Below are positions 16,433 through 26,121 of a DNA stretch of 38,851 nucleotides, piece by piece. The translations under genes were made by a program, and so were the position numbers. A model generated the notes under the pieces. The model did not search any database. It was not told the DNA's origin and worked only from the letters and a program-made list of their open reading frames with translations. The stretch lies in NCBI GenBank assembly GCA_017650085.1, contig JAGCFN010000093.1:1-38851 (forward strand), given 5' to 3'. Each line of letters begins with the position of its first letter. Within the stretch, counting starts at the first letter, position 1. The stretch comes from Bacteroidaceae bacterium. GTDB taxonomy: Bacteria > Bacteroidota > Bacteroidia > Bacteroidales > Bacteroidaceae.

Positions 16433-16646
16433 GCGTAAAGCGTATCATATACGAAAAAAGTGATACGGATATAGGATTTTGAGGTCTATTATTATATAAT
16501 AATAATAATAATAGAGGTTCATTCCCGAGGGGGCGTATCATATTTCGCGTAAATGATACGTGATACGTTTTTACCAAAGCGTCTCCAGAACGGCGTTTTC
16601 AGGAAAATAGAAGCGTAAAGCGTATCTGATACGAAAAATATGTTAC
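16433..16646. repeat. Cluster of CGTATC / GATACG sites with a long direct repeat
   Basis: GCGTAAAGCGTATC occurs at 16433-16446 and again at 16613-16626. Both copies continue into ATACGAAAAA and a degenerate TGNTAC, giving a direct repeat of about 34 bp spaced by 180 bp. Further CGTATC/GATACG copies sit at 16534, 16555, 16562 and 16628, several as inverted pairs. An AT-rich ATA/TAA run lies between at 16489-16513. This resembles an iteron or operator cluster; no gene is seen in it. Confidence 0.6.
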
Positions 16647-16705
16647 ACCCACTCAAGTCAGCAGTTCTCTAAGGAAAACAGATAATCTTTCCTCTCCAAC
16701 AAACA

Positions 16706-16739
16706 AATCCCCGTTACAGGTCGTTCTGCAGCGGGGATT
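16706..16739 (-). terminator. Hairpin downstream of the DUF3667 gene
   Basis: AATCCCCG (16706-16713) pairs with CGGGGATT (16732-16739), and there is some further pairing inside. It lies about 60 bp past the leftward stop at 16801 and probably ends that operon. The trailing T run is poor. The stretch between it and the stop (16740-16805) is a pyrimidine-rich run of CTTATT/CTTAAT repeats. Confidence 0.5.
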
Positions 16740-16800
16740 ACTTATTCTCTTATTTTCTTAATTTCTTAATTTCTTATTCTCCTAATATCTTATTCTCTTA

Positions 16801-17607
16801 TTATCCCACTTCCTTCAGCCCTTCCATCACACCGAAGGGAACGACGACGAGGAACAGGGCCAAGCTGACGAGCAGGATTGTCAGGCCCCACGCTATGGCG
16901 TTCAGGACCGCACTCTTCCACAACTTGATGCCCATAAGCTGGCTGTAGAGGATGATGGAGTAGACGAAGCTGATGTAGGGGAAAGCATCGGACAGCACAT
17001 CGTCGGCACCCGGTATGAAGCACAGGGGAAGCATCAGGATGGAAAGCGCGAGCGAGACGCACGAATGGTACAGCTGCGTGTAGAACTGCTCGATGTGGTT
17101 CAGGGGAAGCGCCTCCCCGTCCTGACGCACCACATCGCACTTGCGGAAAACCCATGTGAAGGGCACTACGGAGAAGAGCGCGATGATGATGGTGCCGTAG
17201 AGTTTGTTGGACGAGATGTTGGTTATCTGCCCCAAGACATAGTCGACGGAGGAGTATTTCGAAGGCTCGACTTCAGCATCGAATCTGATGGTGGTCATGT
17301 CGTCGAAGAAGGAGCCCGAGACGCCCAGGACATACGAGAAGACGGCGTAGGCCGTGAGCAGATAGACATACATCTGCAGGGGATGGTAGTAGCGCATCCG
17401 CCTGCCTATCAGATAGTTGCGCGCTATGATGCCGGGGCGGACGAAGAGGTCGCGACAGGAGCGGACAAACCTGTTGTCGCCGCCCACGAAGGGCGCTATC
17501 GCGTTCGTCATCATCTCGCGCAGCTTCAACCGTCTGGTCTTCGCGCTCTGACCGCAATGAGGGCAAAAATTACCCTTGAACCTGTTTCCGCAGTTAAGGC
17601 AAATCAT
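16801..17607 (-). CDS. DUF3667-type membrane protein with N-terminal zinc ribbon (268 aa)
   Basis: Starts with a zinc-ribbon pattern, CLNC at 3-6 and CPHC at 15-18. A conserved basic stretch with VRPGIIARNYLIGRRMRYYHP then leads into several hydrophobic helices (about 75-95, 140-160, 180-200, 215-230 and 235-260). This layout fits DUF3667, a Bacteroidetes inner-membrane family of unknown role. The ATG at 17607 is preceded by a purine-rich GGAGGGGAG on the minus strand, an unusually strong Shine-Dalgarno-like site for this phylum. It follows the GH5-GH43 gene by 57 bp and is probably in the same transcript; a functional link is not obvious. Confidence 0.75.
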   Translation of the reverse strand: MICLNCGNRFKGNFCPHCGQSAKTRRLKLREMMTNAIAPFVGGDNRFVRSCRDLFVRPGIIARNYLIGRRMRYYHPLQMYVYLLTAYAVFSYVLGVSGSFFDDMTTIRFDAEVEPSKYSSVDYVLGQITNISSNKLYGTIIIALFSVVPFTWVFRKCDVVRQDGEALPLNHIEQFYTQLYHSCVSLALSILMLPLCFIPGADDVLSDAFPYISFVYSIILYSQLMGIKLWKSAVLNAIAWGLTILLVSLALFLVVVPFGVMEGLKEVG

Positions 17608-17617
17608 CTCCCCTCCT

Positions 17618-17660
17618 TCATTCTTTCATTTTTCACTTTTCACTTTTCATTCTTTCATTC
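17618..17660. repeat. Purine/pyrimidine microsatellite-like spacer
   Basis: On the minus strand the spacer is built of GAATGAAA / GTGAAAA units repeated about five times between the GH5-GH43 stop and the DUF3667 start. Copy number could vary by slippage and change spacing upstream of the DUF3667 ribosome-binding region. Confidence 0.5.
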
Positions 17661-17664
17661 CCCT

Positions 17665-20600
17665 CTAACGCACCACTTTCTTCCCGCCTATGATGTAGAT
17701 GCCCTTCTGCAGGGGTCGTTCGGGCAACTTCCTGCCGCTCAGGTCGTAGATGGCGTCGGGCTCGTTCCTCTCCTCCTCAATCATCTGGATGGCGTCGGGG
17801 TCGACGGGCGAGAGGTCGTCGTTGTCCGTCAGATACATCTGGTCGATGGAGAGCGAGCCGTTGCCGTTACCCCAGAATGCCACGATGTGGATGTTCTTCA
17901 GGTCGAGCGGTTGTCCCGTCTTGTCGCCCGAGGTGTACTTGGCCTCGCGAAGCTTGAGCACGACGCGGCGGCTGGAGCCGAAGCTGCCCGAAGAGGGCGT
18001 GGCGCAACAGTCGCTCCAGATGCTGTTGGCGGTGAAGATGTTCAGGTGGGCGTCGCAAGTCTGAGCCGCCTTCAGCTTGATGACCAGGTACTTGTACTCG
18101 CTCCAATCGGCGCCGTCCGTGTACTGCCATCCCATCTGCCCGTATTGGCTCGGCTGGAAGCGATGGTAGAGCTCGTTGTATTTGCCCTCTCCGAAGAACG
18201 AGGTGTTGATGAACTCCTTTCCGAAGGGGAAGAAGGTGGAGCGCACGGTGAAGGACTTCGTCAGGATGTTCCCCAAGGGGTCCTTGTAGGTCGCCTCGAC
18301 GCTGACATTGCCCTCGTGCAGGCCTCGCATGCGTCCGTGCTCGATGCGGACGGCATAGTCGTTGCTGAGCGTGTATTTCGCCGTTGCCGCCACATCCTCG
18401 GTATGTCCGTCCATGAAGACGGCCTTCAGGCTGAGGGGCGTGTTTCCGCCTGCCAGAATCTCGATGTTCTCCTTCTCCAGCACGAGCGACTCCGCCGTCA
18501 GCATCTCGCGGCTGTAGCCCGCGAAGGTGTCGGGGAAGAAGGCGGACTCGGAGAACTCACTTTCGGTGGAGAACCAGTCGAAGTCGGCATAGCCCTCGCT
18601 ACCCTCCTCCGTGGCGAAGCAGAAGAGTCCGAAGCGCGCTCCGACGAAGACGGTCAGGCTGAAGCCGAGCGTCGTCTCGCCTCCGATGGGGAGGTAGTTC
18701 TCGTTGTCGAGCGAATAGTAGAACTTCGTCTTGCTCGTGGCGTAGGAGATGGTGGCGCGCAGATAGACGACGCTGTCGATGCCGACCGTCTCCACCTGCT
18801 CCGAAGGTGTGAAATCGCTATGCACGCGGAGTGTGTCCTGACGCCAGACGAGCTGCTTCTGTCCGTCCCGTACGCGAACGGCAAGCATGGCGTAGGGGTC
18901 TTGGAAGATGGAGATGCCGGCATAGTCGCCCTCCTGCAGGTTCGACGCGTCGAGGCGGATGGTGCCTTGCGAAACGGCATTGTCGAAGGCGAAGATGCGT
19001 TGGGTAAGCATGTTGCGGGCTTGCGTCAGGCGTGTGACGGGCTCCGAAGCCCTCAGCCTCAACCATCCCTGACGCTCGAAAAGGCTCCACGCCGCATCGT
19101 CGGGATTGTGATTCCATTGCCATTGCATTCCGATGGGGAAACTGCGGAAATTGTCGTTCGTGGGCAAGGGTTCGCGCTTCGTTGCGCCGTTCGTCGATGG
19201 CTTCCTCGTCGTCTCGTAAGGCACGCCGTTGTTACCCACGACGGGCCATCCGTTCGTCCACTTCACGGGTTGCAGGTTGGGGAAGCGTCCCAAGCACCCC
19301 AGGTCTTGCTGCATGATGGTCCACCACTCTCCCGTCGGCGTATCGATGAGGGCGCCCTGATGAATCGTGTTGGGCTTTCCGTTGATAGTCTTCTCCACGA
19401 GCATCCTCTCCTCGTACGGGCCGAAGATGTTCTGCGAACGGAACACGACCTGACCGCTCGGCCAGCCTCCGTAGGTGGCGTAGATGTAATAGTAGTCGCC
19501 TATCTTGTAGAGGTGGCAGCCCTCCAGCCCCGAGTTCTCGCGCGTCAGGACTGTCTTCTCCTGCTTGAAGTTGAACTGCTGGTCGAGTTCGCAAATCTTT
19601 ATCTCGTTGATGCCGCAAGCCACATAGACTTTCCCGTTGTCGAAGAGCATGCCGGGGTCGTAGTAGATGCGCGGGAGCTTCTTCATCTCCCAAACATCTT
19701 CGGGGTCGCTTGCGGAGAGCACATATCCGCCTGCATCGTTGCCGTTGATGAGGATGTAGAACTTGCCGTCGTGATACGTCATGGAGCACGCCCACATTCC
19801 CGCAGCATAAGCATTCTCGCCGCCAAGGAGGCTATAGCGGTTGCTGGCGGAAAGTTGCGTCAGGGGTTGGGCACAATACTCCCAATTCACCAAGTCCTTG
19901 GACTTCAATATGGTAGCTCCGGGGAAGTGATGCATAGTGGTGGATACCATATAGAAGGTATCGCCCACGCGTATGACGTCCGGGTCGGGGAAGTCGGCCC
20001 TGATGACGGGGTTCTTGAACCGGCCGTTCCCCAAGTCGCTCAGGGACACATTCTTGTAGTCGGGATGCGCCCAGTCCGTCTCGTAATACTCGGCATACCA
20101 GTCCATGCAAGCCTTTCCGCAAGCCTCCTCAAGGCCTCCGAAGGCGGGCACAACCCTCCCCGTCTGCAGCAAGGTGTCACGGTCGATGAGGCAACCCGTT
20201 CCGGAAAGCGTCATCGAGATGTTGCCGTAATGGTCCAGACAGGCTTTGTAGGCCTTCCCCCACTTCGAGGTGGAACCTGTAGACCATGTTCCGTAGTTGG
20301 GCTCCACCCACTCTCCATGCTCGTTGTAATGGCCTTCGCCGGGCTTCTTCGGGCTCCAGTCGACCTCCGTGATGATGATGGGGGCGAAGTCCACGACGGG
20401 CACCTGCGCGTGGAACTGGTTGATCTTGTCTTGCGGATTGCAATGACTGTCGCTGCAGCCGTACCAACCCGTATAGTCGTGCACGGCATAGCCGATGTCG
20501 GCACCTTCGATGGGATAGGAGGCGTAGCTGGTATAGTTGGCCTGCCAACCCGTTCCGGGCGCCCAGATGATGCCTGTAAAGCCGTTCTGACGGATCTTGT

Positions 20601-21321
20601 CGACGATGGGTTGGAAGAAGTCGTGCAGGGCTGCAGGGTCGTCCATGCCGTCAGCGTTCTTCAGCGAGACAGGCTCGTTCGCGAGTTCTATGCTGATCTG
20701 TCCGGCATACTTCTTCACGGAGTCGTTGCTCGAGACGATGTCCCATACCGTCATGAGGTACTGGTTGTAGTAGTCGCCCACCTTCAGCTCGCCAGGGCAG
20801 ACTCCTGGAGGACGCATCACGACGTACATGCCGTGATTCATGGCGTCCTTGGCGAGGGGGAAGAAGAGGCTCTTCATGAACGACTTCAGACGGGTGGGAT
20901 TGAACTTCTTGATGTTGGCTTCGCCGCCGGTACCTTCAGGCTGATCGGCTGCGACGGAGTAGGTGTAGCTGTCCGAGGGGTCGTTCGTCCAGCAACAATC
21001 GAGATGCAGACGGAAGACGTCGCACTTCGCCTTCTCCAGTCCTGTGAAAAGCGTCCTGAAATAGGCCTTGCACTTGGTAGCGCCGTTCGAGTCGTAAGCG
21101 ACGGCAGCCTGTCCGTCTTCGGGCCAAGGCTTGCCCCACCGATAGTCGTTGAAGAACATGTTGGGGGTATCCATCACGCCATGCAGAACCACATGGTTTC
21201 CGTGCGTGTCGACCAACCAACGCCCCTCCACATGAAGCGAGGGCAAAGGTTTCTGAAGTTGGGCTTGAGCCGAAACTGCGACGGCCAAACATCCGAGAAT
21301 AAAAAGTACTGTTTTTTTCAT
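17665..21321 (-). CDS. Secreted bifunctional GH5-GH43 glycoside hydrolase with T9SS-type tail (1218 aa)
   Basis: The ATG at 21321 gives a signal peptide (MKKTVLFILGCLAVAVSAQA); the frame is open upstream but without features. Residues 25-420 form a GH5-like TIM barrel with the acid/base in ELANEP (E216) and the nucleophile in IIITEVDW (E319). Residues 436-750 are a GH43 five-blade propeller: ADFPDPD (442-448) carries the base Asp, and a later LEGCHLYK the acid Glu. A GH43 C-terminal beta-sandwich (about 780-980) follows, then an Ig-like module (about 1000-1070) and a carbohydrate-binding-like module. The tail IYDLSGRKLPERPLQKGIYI..GKKVVR is a sorting tail. The pair of activities suggests attack on arabinoxylan or another xylan-type plant polysaccharide at the cell surface; exact specificity cannot be read from sequence. 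Confidence 0.88.
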   Translation of the reverse strand: MKKTVLFILGCLAVAVSAQAQLQKPLPSLHVEGRWLVDTHGNHVVLHGVMDTPNMFFNDYRWGKPWPEDGQAAVAYDSNGATKCKAYFRTLFTGLEKAKCDVFRLHLDCCWTNDPSDSYTYSVAADQPEGTGGEANIKKFNPTRLKSFMKSLFFPLAKDAMNHGMYVVMRPPGVCPGELKVGDYYNQYLMTVWDIVSSNDSVKKYAGQISIELANEPVSLKNADGMDDPAALHDFFQPIVDKIRQNGFTGIIWAPGTGWQANYTSYASYPIEGADIGYAVHDYTGWYGCSDSHCNPQDKINQFHAQVPVVDFAPIIITEVDWSPKKPGEGHYNEHGEWVEPNYGTWSTGSTSKWGKAYKACLDHYGNISMTLSGTGCLIDRDTLLQTGRVVPAFGGLEEACGKACMDWYAEYYETDWAHPDYKNVSLSDLGNGRFKNPVIRADFPDPDVIRVGDTFYMVSTTMHHFPGATILKSKDLVNWEYCAQPLTQLSASNRYSLLGGENAYAAGMWACSMTYHDGKFYILINGNDAGGYVLSASDPEDVWEMKKLPRIYYDPGMLFDNGKVYVACGINEIKICELDQQFNFKQEKTVLTRENSGLEGCHLYKIGDYYYIYATYGGWPSGQVVFRSQNIFGPYEERMLVEKTINGKPNTIHQGALIDTPTGEWWTIMQQDLGCLGRFPNLQPVKWTNGWPVVGNNGVPYETTRKPSTNGATKREPLPTNDNFRSFPIGMQWQWNHNPDDAAWSLFERQGWLRLRASEPVTRLTQARNMLTQRIFAFDNAVSQGTIRLDASNLQEGDYAGISIFQDPYAMLAVRVRDGQKQLVWRQDTLRVHSDFTPSEQVETVGIDSVVYLRATISYATSKTKFYYSLDNENYLPIGGETTLGFSLTVFVGARFGLFCFATEEGSEGYADFDWFSTESEFSESAFFPDTFAGYSREMLTAESLVLEKENIEILAGGNTPLSLKAVFMDGHTEDVAATAKYTLSNDYAVRIEHGRMRGLHEGNVSVEATYKDPLGNILTKSFTVRSTFFPFGKEFINTSFFGEGKYNELYHRFQPSQYGQMGWQYTDGADWSEYKYLVIKLKAAQTCDAHLNIFTANSIWSDCCATPSSGSFGSSRRVVLKLREAKYTSGDKTGQPLDLKNIHIVAFWGNGNGSLSIDQMYLTDNDDLSPVDPDAIQMIEEERNEPDAIYDLSGRKLPERPLQKGIYIIGGKKVVR

Positions 21322-21342
21322 GTTATAAGATTTTTTTCTGCA

Positions 21343-21350
21343 CAAAGTTA
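21343..21350 (-). promoter_or_regulatory. -7 promoter element of the GH5-GH43 gene
   Basis: Minus-strand TAACTTTG matches the -7 consensus 21 bp upstream of the start codon. No clear TTTG is found at the -33 position, so the promoter is either weak or activator dependent. Confidence 0.55.
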
Positions 21351-21440
21351 CAAAAAGATTTCCATTATTCTCCCCGTTTCGCGAAAAAACTTCGGAACGG
21401 CTCGGCTTTTGTCGTGCGTCCCCAGCGTCGCCGGCAATCA

Positions 21441-21550
21441 TCGCGTGTGACGTTCGCAATCATATAGTGTGACGTTGGCGATTTAATAGTGTTAAGTTTG
21501 CGATTTAATAGTGTTAAGTTTGCGATTTAATAGTGTGACGTTTGCAAACG
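21441..21550. repeat. 22-bp tandem repeat array D (5 units)
   Basis: Units start at 21441, 21463, 21485, 21507 and 21529. The third and fourth are identical (AATAGTGTTAAGTTTGCGAT plus TT). The reverse complement matches the units at 4334-4438, and in both places the array lies just after a stop codon (here trmO, leftward) in the same orientation relative to that gene. Confidence 0.85.
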
Positions 21551-21557
21551 CAGGCTG

Positions 21558-22241
21558 TCATTCCGTCCAAACCTCAATCTGATTGTTTTCGATGCGGAAC
21601 TTGACCTCCCGTCCCGCAAACTCGAAGGCATAGACGCGCTCCGCATCGTCGTGATAGTGCGGACGAGGGTCGGAAAGCAGTATCTCGCGCAAGGCTTCGA
21701 GATGCTCGGCATCGAAACTCGCGACGAGAGAATCGCTGAAGCGAACCTCGGAAGCCCCCAAAGAAGGACGCAGCGTCTCCTCCGCGAATCCCCCCTTCGC
21801 TTCGGGATGACTGTCGGTAAAGGGCAGGTAGGGCTTGATGTCGAAGATGGGCGTGCCGCTCATCAAGTCAGCGCCTTCAACCTCAATCGTCGGCCCGTCC
21901 GGCGTGTGCAAATCGATGCTGAGGATGCGGACCGAAGAGAGGCCGATATTATTGGGACGGAAAGGGCTCCTCGTAGCGAAAACGCCCATCCGACGGTTGC
22001 CGCCAAGACGGGGAGGACGAACCGTAGGCTGCCATTTCGCCCCATCACGACGCGCCTCGCTGAAGTCCCAAAGCAACCAGATGTGGCTGAATCCCTCCAA
22101 CCCCCTCAAAGCCTCAGGGTCGCGATACTCGGGCTCGAAAACAATCCTGCCCCTCAACCCCTTAACCAATCCGCTCTGACGCGGGACTCCGAACTTGGTG
22201 GGGAAATCCGTCTCGATATGTGCAATCGGCTTCAGTTCCAT
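21558..22241 (-). CDS. trmO: tRNA (N6-threonylcarbamoyladenosine-37 N6)-methyltransferase TrmO (227 aa)
   Basis: SAM-dependent methylation of t6A37 in threonine tRNA. The YaeB/TsaA (UPF0066) fold is recognisable: PIAHIETDFPTKFGVPRQ at the start, HIWLLWDF at 53-60 and GVFATRSPFRPNNIGLS at 86-102, which is the family signature. The C-terminal half carries the SGTPIFDIKPYLP motif. The length is usual. The start codon lies inside the end of the MATE gene (10-bp overlap), with AGGAG directly before the ATG, so translation is probably coupled. A 22-bp repeat array starts 8 bp past the stop. Confidence 0.93.
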   Translation of the reverse strand: MELKPIAHIETDFPTKFGVPRQSGLVKGLRGRIVFEPEYRDPEALRGLEGFSHIWLLWDFSEARRDGAKWQPTVRPPRLGGNRRMGVFATRSPFRPNNIGLSSVRILSIDLHTPDGPTIEVEGADLMSGTPIFDIKPYLPFTDSHPEAKGGFAEETLRPSLGASEVRFSDSLVASFDAEHLEALREILLSDPRPHYHDDAERVYAFEFAGREVKFRIENNQIEVWTE

Positions 22242-23554
22242 CTCCTGAATTCTCTATAATATAATAATCCTGCGCTGGTTAAGCCGAAAGGAAACGCCAT
22301 CCAAACTCCGACGAGCCCCCATCCGCAAACGAAACCGAAGATGTAGCCTAAAGGCAACGAGATGATGATATATGCCACGAAAGCTATCCATATCATGGGC
22401 TTCACTCGGGCCATTCCTCGAAGGGCGTTGGCATACGTGCTCTGCAAGGCATCGCCAAACTGGAAGAGAAGGAAAGGTATAGTCATCATTGCCACGAGGC
22501 AAACGACTTCGGCATTATTCGTAAAGAGCAGACCGACCTTATCACGCAACAGGAACAACGGAAGGCCTTCGCAGAAAGCAATCAGCCAACACAGATGAAG
22601 ACCCGATGCCGCAACTTTCCTCGTCTCCTCCACCTCGCCTGCACCTCTGTAATAGCTCACCTGAACAGCTACTGCAGCCGACAGTCCGTAGTAGAGCATG
22701 AAGAAGAGCTGGCTGATGGTTATCATAATCTGATGTGCCGCCAAAGCCGTCGCTCCCAACCACCCCACATAAAGAGCGCTGAAGCTGAACGAAGCCGTTT
22801 CCATGCCCAACTGCAGCGCTACAGGCCATCCCATGCGATGGAGCTCGCGTTGGTCCGCTTTCGTAATGCTTGTCTTGCGGAAGTCCTCACGATAAAGCCT
22901 GTAATGCTTCGTAAGATGGAAGACACCTGCCATCAGCACCAACTGCAGAATTCGGCTCAGCAAGGTGGCAAGTCCGGCTCCGAACAATCCCATTTCAGGG
23001 AAGCCGAAATGTCCGAAAATCAGCAACCAATTGCCGAAAATGTTGAGCACATTAGCGATGAGCATTATCCACATCGGCATCGAAGTGTCCTGTATGCCGT
23101 CGCTGAACTGCTTGTAGGCGTTGAACACCATCAAGGGCAAAAGGCTGAGCAACAAAGTCAGCAGATATGGGCGCATCAAAGGCAAAAGTTCCGACGGCAA
23201 ACCGAGCCCGGGAAGACCTGTCAGGAGAAGTCCTGCCAGAACCATCATCAGCAAACCTATACCAGAGCAGGCAAAGATGCCGTTCTTGAGTTTGCCGGCA
23301 ATGGAGTGCACTCTTCCCGCCCCAAACAATGCACCCACAATAGGCGTGAGTCCGTAGGAGAAGCCCATACCACCTACAATGAGCAGGGCAACAATGTTAT
23401 TCACGAAACCGGATGCAGCCAGTTCGTTCGTACCATAATGGCCCACCATAAGCGTATCGGCGAATCCCATCACAATGGAGCTCAGCTGCCCCAACATGAT
23501 CGGAACGCCGATGCGCAGAAGGTCGGTATAGTGTGATGCCTTTACGCGAACCAC
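22232..23554 (-). CDS. MATE family efflux transporter (440 aa)
   Basis: Cation-coupled multidrug/metabolite exporter of the inner membrane. About 12 hydrophobic helices are visible, and the N terminus carries the NorM-type signature ([20 protein letters not shown], then [10 protein letters not shown]). The only start that retains the first helix is a GTG at 23554, inside the last codons of the glycogen phosphorylase gene (13-bp overlap); the next Met would remove part of helix 1. It also overlaps trmO at its 3' end. The substrate is unknown. Its place between glycogen enzymes and a tRNA methyltransferase probably reflects compact packing, not pathway. Confidence 0.9.
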   Translation of the reverse strand: MVRVKASHYTDLLRIGVPIMLGQLSSIVMGFADTLMVGHYGTNELAASGFVNNIVALLIVGGMGFSYGLTPIVGALFGAGRVHSIAGKLKNGIFACSGIGLLMMVLAGLLLTGLPGLGLPSELLPLMRPYLLTLLLSLLPLMVFNAYKQFSDGIQDTSMPMWIMLIANVLNIFGNWLLIFGHFGFPEMGLFGAGLATLLSRILQLVLMAGVFHLTKHYRLYREDFRKTSITKADQRELHRMGWPVALQLGMETASFSFSALYVGWLGATALAAHQIMITISQLFFMLYYGLSAAVAVQVSYYRGAGEVEETRKVAASGLHLCWLIAFCEGLPLFLLRDKVGLLFTNNAEVVCLVAMMTIPFLLFQFGDALQSTYANALRGMARVKPMIWIAFVAYIIISLPLGYIFGFVCGWGLVGVWMAFPFGLTSAGLLYYREFRRWN

Positions 23555-26106
23555 TTTACATAGCAGAAGTCCTGACGATGCGGCAACTTATCGTTCTTCG
23601 GGAAGAGACGATAGCAAACCTTGAAGGTACCAGCATTGTCTATGGCGTGGGAACAAACAAAGGTATATTTGTTGCCGTCGCGACCCTTGAGTTCGAAAGG
23701 AGTAACCTGATAGACATGGTCCTCGCCCTCCTTATCGGTAACGAGCATCACGAGCTCTACGCCGATTGCATCGTCCAAGCCAGCCTCGTCCACAACAACC
23801 TCGATGTTGTACTTCGTGCCAGCCTCGATGTTGCCACTGTTAAGGTCGTCGCTTCTGTTGATGCTGACCACATTGACGGCATCCCAACGCTCGGCAACAG
23901 CCTCCTTCCAAAGAGCAATCTCCTTGGCAAGCTGACAACCATTCGCCTGCAACTTCTTCGAGCGTTCGCTCAACTTGTTGTAGAATCTCTCGTAGTAATC
24001 GTCGAGCTGACGTTTCATCGTATAGTGGGGAGCGATCTGTGCAATCGAGTTCTTAATAACCTTGATCCAACCCTTCGAGATGCCATTCTTGCCCTTATCG
24101 TAATACAAAGGCAGGATCTCGTTCTCCAAGAGAGAGTAGATGGTTGCAGCATCAAGGCGGTCCTGATACTCCTGATTTTCGTAGGTACGCTGCTCTGTAA
24201 GAGCCCATCCTGCACCCTCGCGATAGCCTTCGAGCCACCATCCGTCCTTAACGCTGAGGTTGACTACGCCATTCATCTCGGCCTTCTCGCCGGAAGTACC
24301 GCTCGCTTCCATCGGACGAGTCGGGGTGTTCATCCAAATATCGACACCGCTGACGAGACGACGTGCAAGCAGGAAGTCGTAGTCCTCCACAAAGATAATC
24401 TTCGCCTGGAATTCGGGGCGTTGACTTATCTCGTAAATCTTCTTGATGAGACCTTGACCTGCTCCGTCTGCAGGATGAGCCTTTCCGGCAAACAGGAAGA
24501 TAACGGGGCGCTCGGGATTGTTCACAATCTTGCTGAGACGCTCCAGGTCGGTAAAGAGCAGATGAGCACGCTTATAAGTAGCAAAGCGGCGGCAGAAACC
24601 GATAACCAGAGCATTGGGGTTGAAGCTCTCGATGAGTTTGACAACTCGCTGCGGATCGCCCTGATTCTTCAGCCATGTCTCCTTGTATTGCTCGGCAACA
24701 TACTTGAAGAGCTTCTTCTTCAAAGTCTGACGGGTTTCCCAAATCTCTTCGTCCGGACAGTTGTAGATGCCGTGCCATATCTCTTCGTTCGACTGGTCGC
24801 TAAGATGCTTCGCGTCGAAATACTTGGCATAAATCTGTCGCCATTCCGTAGCGCACCATGTCGGGAAGTGAACGCCGTTGGTAACATAGCCGACATGGCT
24901 CTCCTCGGGATAATAGCCATTCCAGATGTTGTTGAACATCTTCTTGCTGACTTCACCATGCAACCAGCTCACGCCGTTAACCTCTTGACAAGTGTTGCAA
25001 GCGAAGGTGCTCATGCAGAACTTCTCGTTGTGGTCGTCGGGATTCGTGCGACCCATACCGATGAACTCATCCCAACTGATGCCGAGCATCTGAGGATAGC
25101 CGCTCATGTACTTTCCGAAGAGGTCTTCGGTGAAGTAGTCATGACCTGCAGGAACAGGAGTGTGAACGGTATAAAGGGAAGAAGCACGGACAATCTCGAG
25201 AGCCTGGTTGAATGTCAGACCTTCGCGAATGTAGTCGCAAAGACGCTGCAGGTTGCAGAGTGCGGCATGACCCTCATTGCAATGATAAACATCCTTCTTG
25301 ATGCCAAGTTTCTTGAGCAGCAGCATACCGCCGATACCGAGCAGAATCTCCTGCTTCAGACGGTTCTCCCAATCGCCGCCATAAAGGGCGTGAGTGATGG
25401 GCTTGTCGAACTCGGAGTTCATCTCGTTGTCGGTATCCAACAGGTAGAGCTTCACACGACCAACATTAACACGCCAAACGTATGCGTGCACATGATAGTT
25501 CATATAGGGAACATCGATAACCATCGGAGTGCCATCCTCGTTCATCTGTTGTTCGATAGGCAACGAACCGAAGTTCTGAGCCTCGTAGTTGGCAATCTGT
25601 TGCCCATCCATCGCAAGGCTTTGGGTAAAATAACCATAGCGATAGAGGAAGCCGACAGCGCACATATCGACGTTGGAGTCGGATGCTTCCTTCACGTAGT
25701 CGCCAGCCAACATACCCAAACCGCCGCTGTAAATCTTCAGGGCAGAATGGATGCCATACTCCATGCAGAAATATGCGACTGACGGACGCTTGCGATCTGG
25801 CTCAACATCCATGTATTTACGGAATAACGCATAGACGTCGTTGATACGCTTCATCAATTTCTTATCCTTAACAATCTCTTCTTTGCGACTGAAGCTCAGA
25901 CGTTCCAAAAGAGCTACAGGGTTGTGCTTCACATTGCGATAGAGATCAGGATCGAGGTCGCGGAAAAGGTCGCGAGCTTCGTAGTTCCACACCCACCACA
26001 TATTGTGAGCGAGTTCTTCCAGTTTGCTGAGTTCGGCTGGAACGCTGCCTTTTACAATGATTGGCTTCCAGCTGGGCTGATTTGCATTACTTGCTTTAAT
26101 CTTCAT
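23542..26106 (-). CDS. glgP: Alpha-glucan (glycogen) phosphorylase, GT35 short type (854 aa)
   Basis: Releases glucose 1-phosphate from glycogen or maltodextrin using a PLP cofactor. The sequence has the short-type phosphorylase start ([13 protein letters not shown]), [13 protein letters not shown], the NEGHAAL active-site loop, [10 protein letters not shown] and the PLP-lysine motif [15 protein letters not shown], with Lys near residue 608. The usual Met before that Lys is Glu here, as in some Bacteroidetes copies. It starts 15 bp after the glycogen synthase stop and overlaps the MATE gene start, so it belongs to one leftward operon. Synthesis and breakdown enzymes are thus made together. 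Confidence 0.93.
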   Translation of the reverse strand: MKIKASNANQPSWKPIIVKGSVPAELSKLEELAHNMWWVWNYEARDLFRDLDPDLYRNVKHNPVALLERLSFSRKEEIVKDKKLMKRINDVYALFRKYMDVEPDRKRPSVAYFCMEYGIHSALKIYSGGLGMLAGDYVKEASDSNVDMCAVGFLYRYGYFTQSLAMDGQQIANYEAQNFGSLPIEQQMNEDGTPMVIDVPYMNYHVHAYVWRVNVGRVKLYLLDTDNEMNSEFDKPITHALYGGDWENRLKQEILLGIGGMLLLKKLGIKKDVYHCNEGHAALCNLQRLCDYIREGLTFNQALEIVRASSLYTVHTPVPAGHDYFTEDLFGKYMSGYPQMLGISWDEFIGMGRTNPDDHNEKFCMSTFACNTCQEVNGVSWLHGEVSKKMFNNIWNGYYPEESHVGYVTNGVHFPTWCATEWRQIYAKYFDAKHLSDQSNEEIWHGIYNCPDEEIWETRQTLKKKLFKYVAEQYKETWLKNQGDPQRVVKLIESFNPNALVIGFCRRFATYKRAHLLFTDLERLSKIVNNPERPVIFLFAGKAHPADGAGQGLIKKIYEISQRPEFQAKIIFVEDYDFLLARRLVSGVDIWMNTPTRPMEASGTSGEKAEMNGVVNLSVKDGWWLEGYREGAGWALTEQRTYENQEYQDRLDAATIYSLLENEILPLYYDKGKNGISKGWIKVIKNSIAQIAPHYTMKRQLDDYYERFYNKLSERSKKLQANGCQLAKEIALWKEAVAERWDAVNVVSINRSDDLNSGNIEAGTKYNIEVVVDEAGLDDAIGVELVMLVTDKEGEDHVYQVTPFELKGRDGNKYTFVCSHAIDNAGTFKVCYRLFPKNDKLPHRQDFCYVKWFA

Positions 26107-26121
26107 ACTTATTTATATAGG

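Noticed and set aside
16193..16438. 81-codon plus-strand frame in the non-coding block
   Set aside because: It is composed of 22-bp and 10-bp repeats and gives a cysteine- and tyrosine-rich product unlike a real protein.
17065..21450. A 1461-codon open frame on the plus strand, antisense to the GH5-GH43 gene
   Set aside because: It has no signal peptide, domain or biased composition expected of a protein and mirrors the codon pattern of two recognisable minus-strand genes, crossing both and their spacer. Open antisense frames arise here because TTA, CTA and TCA codons are rare.
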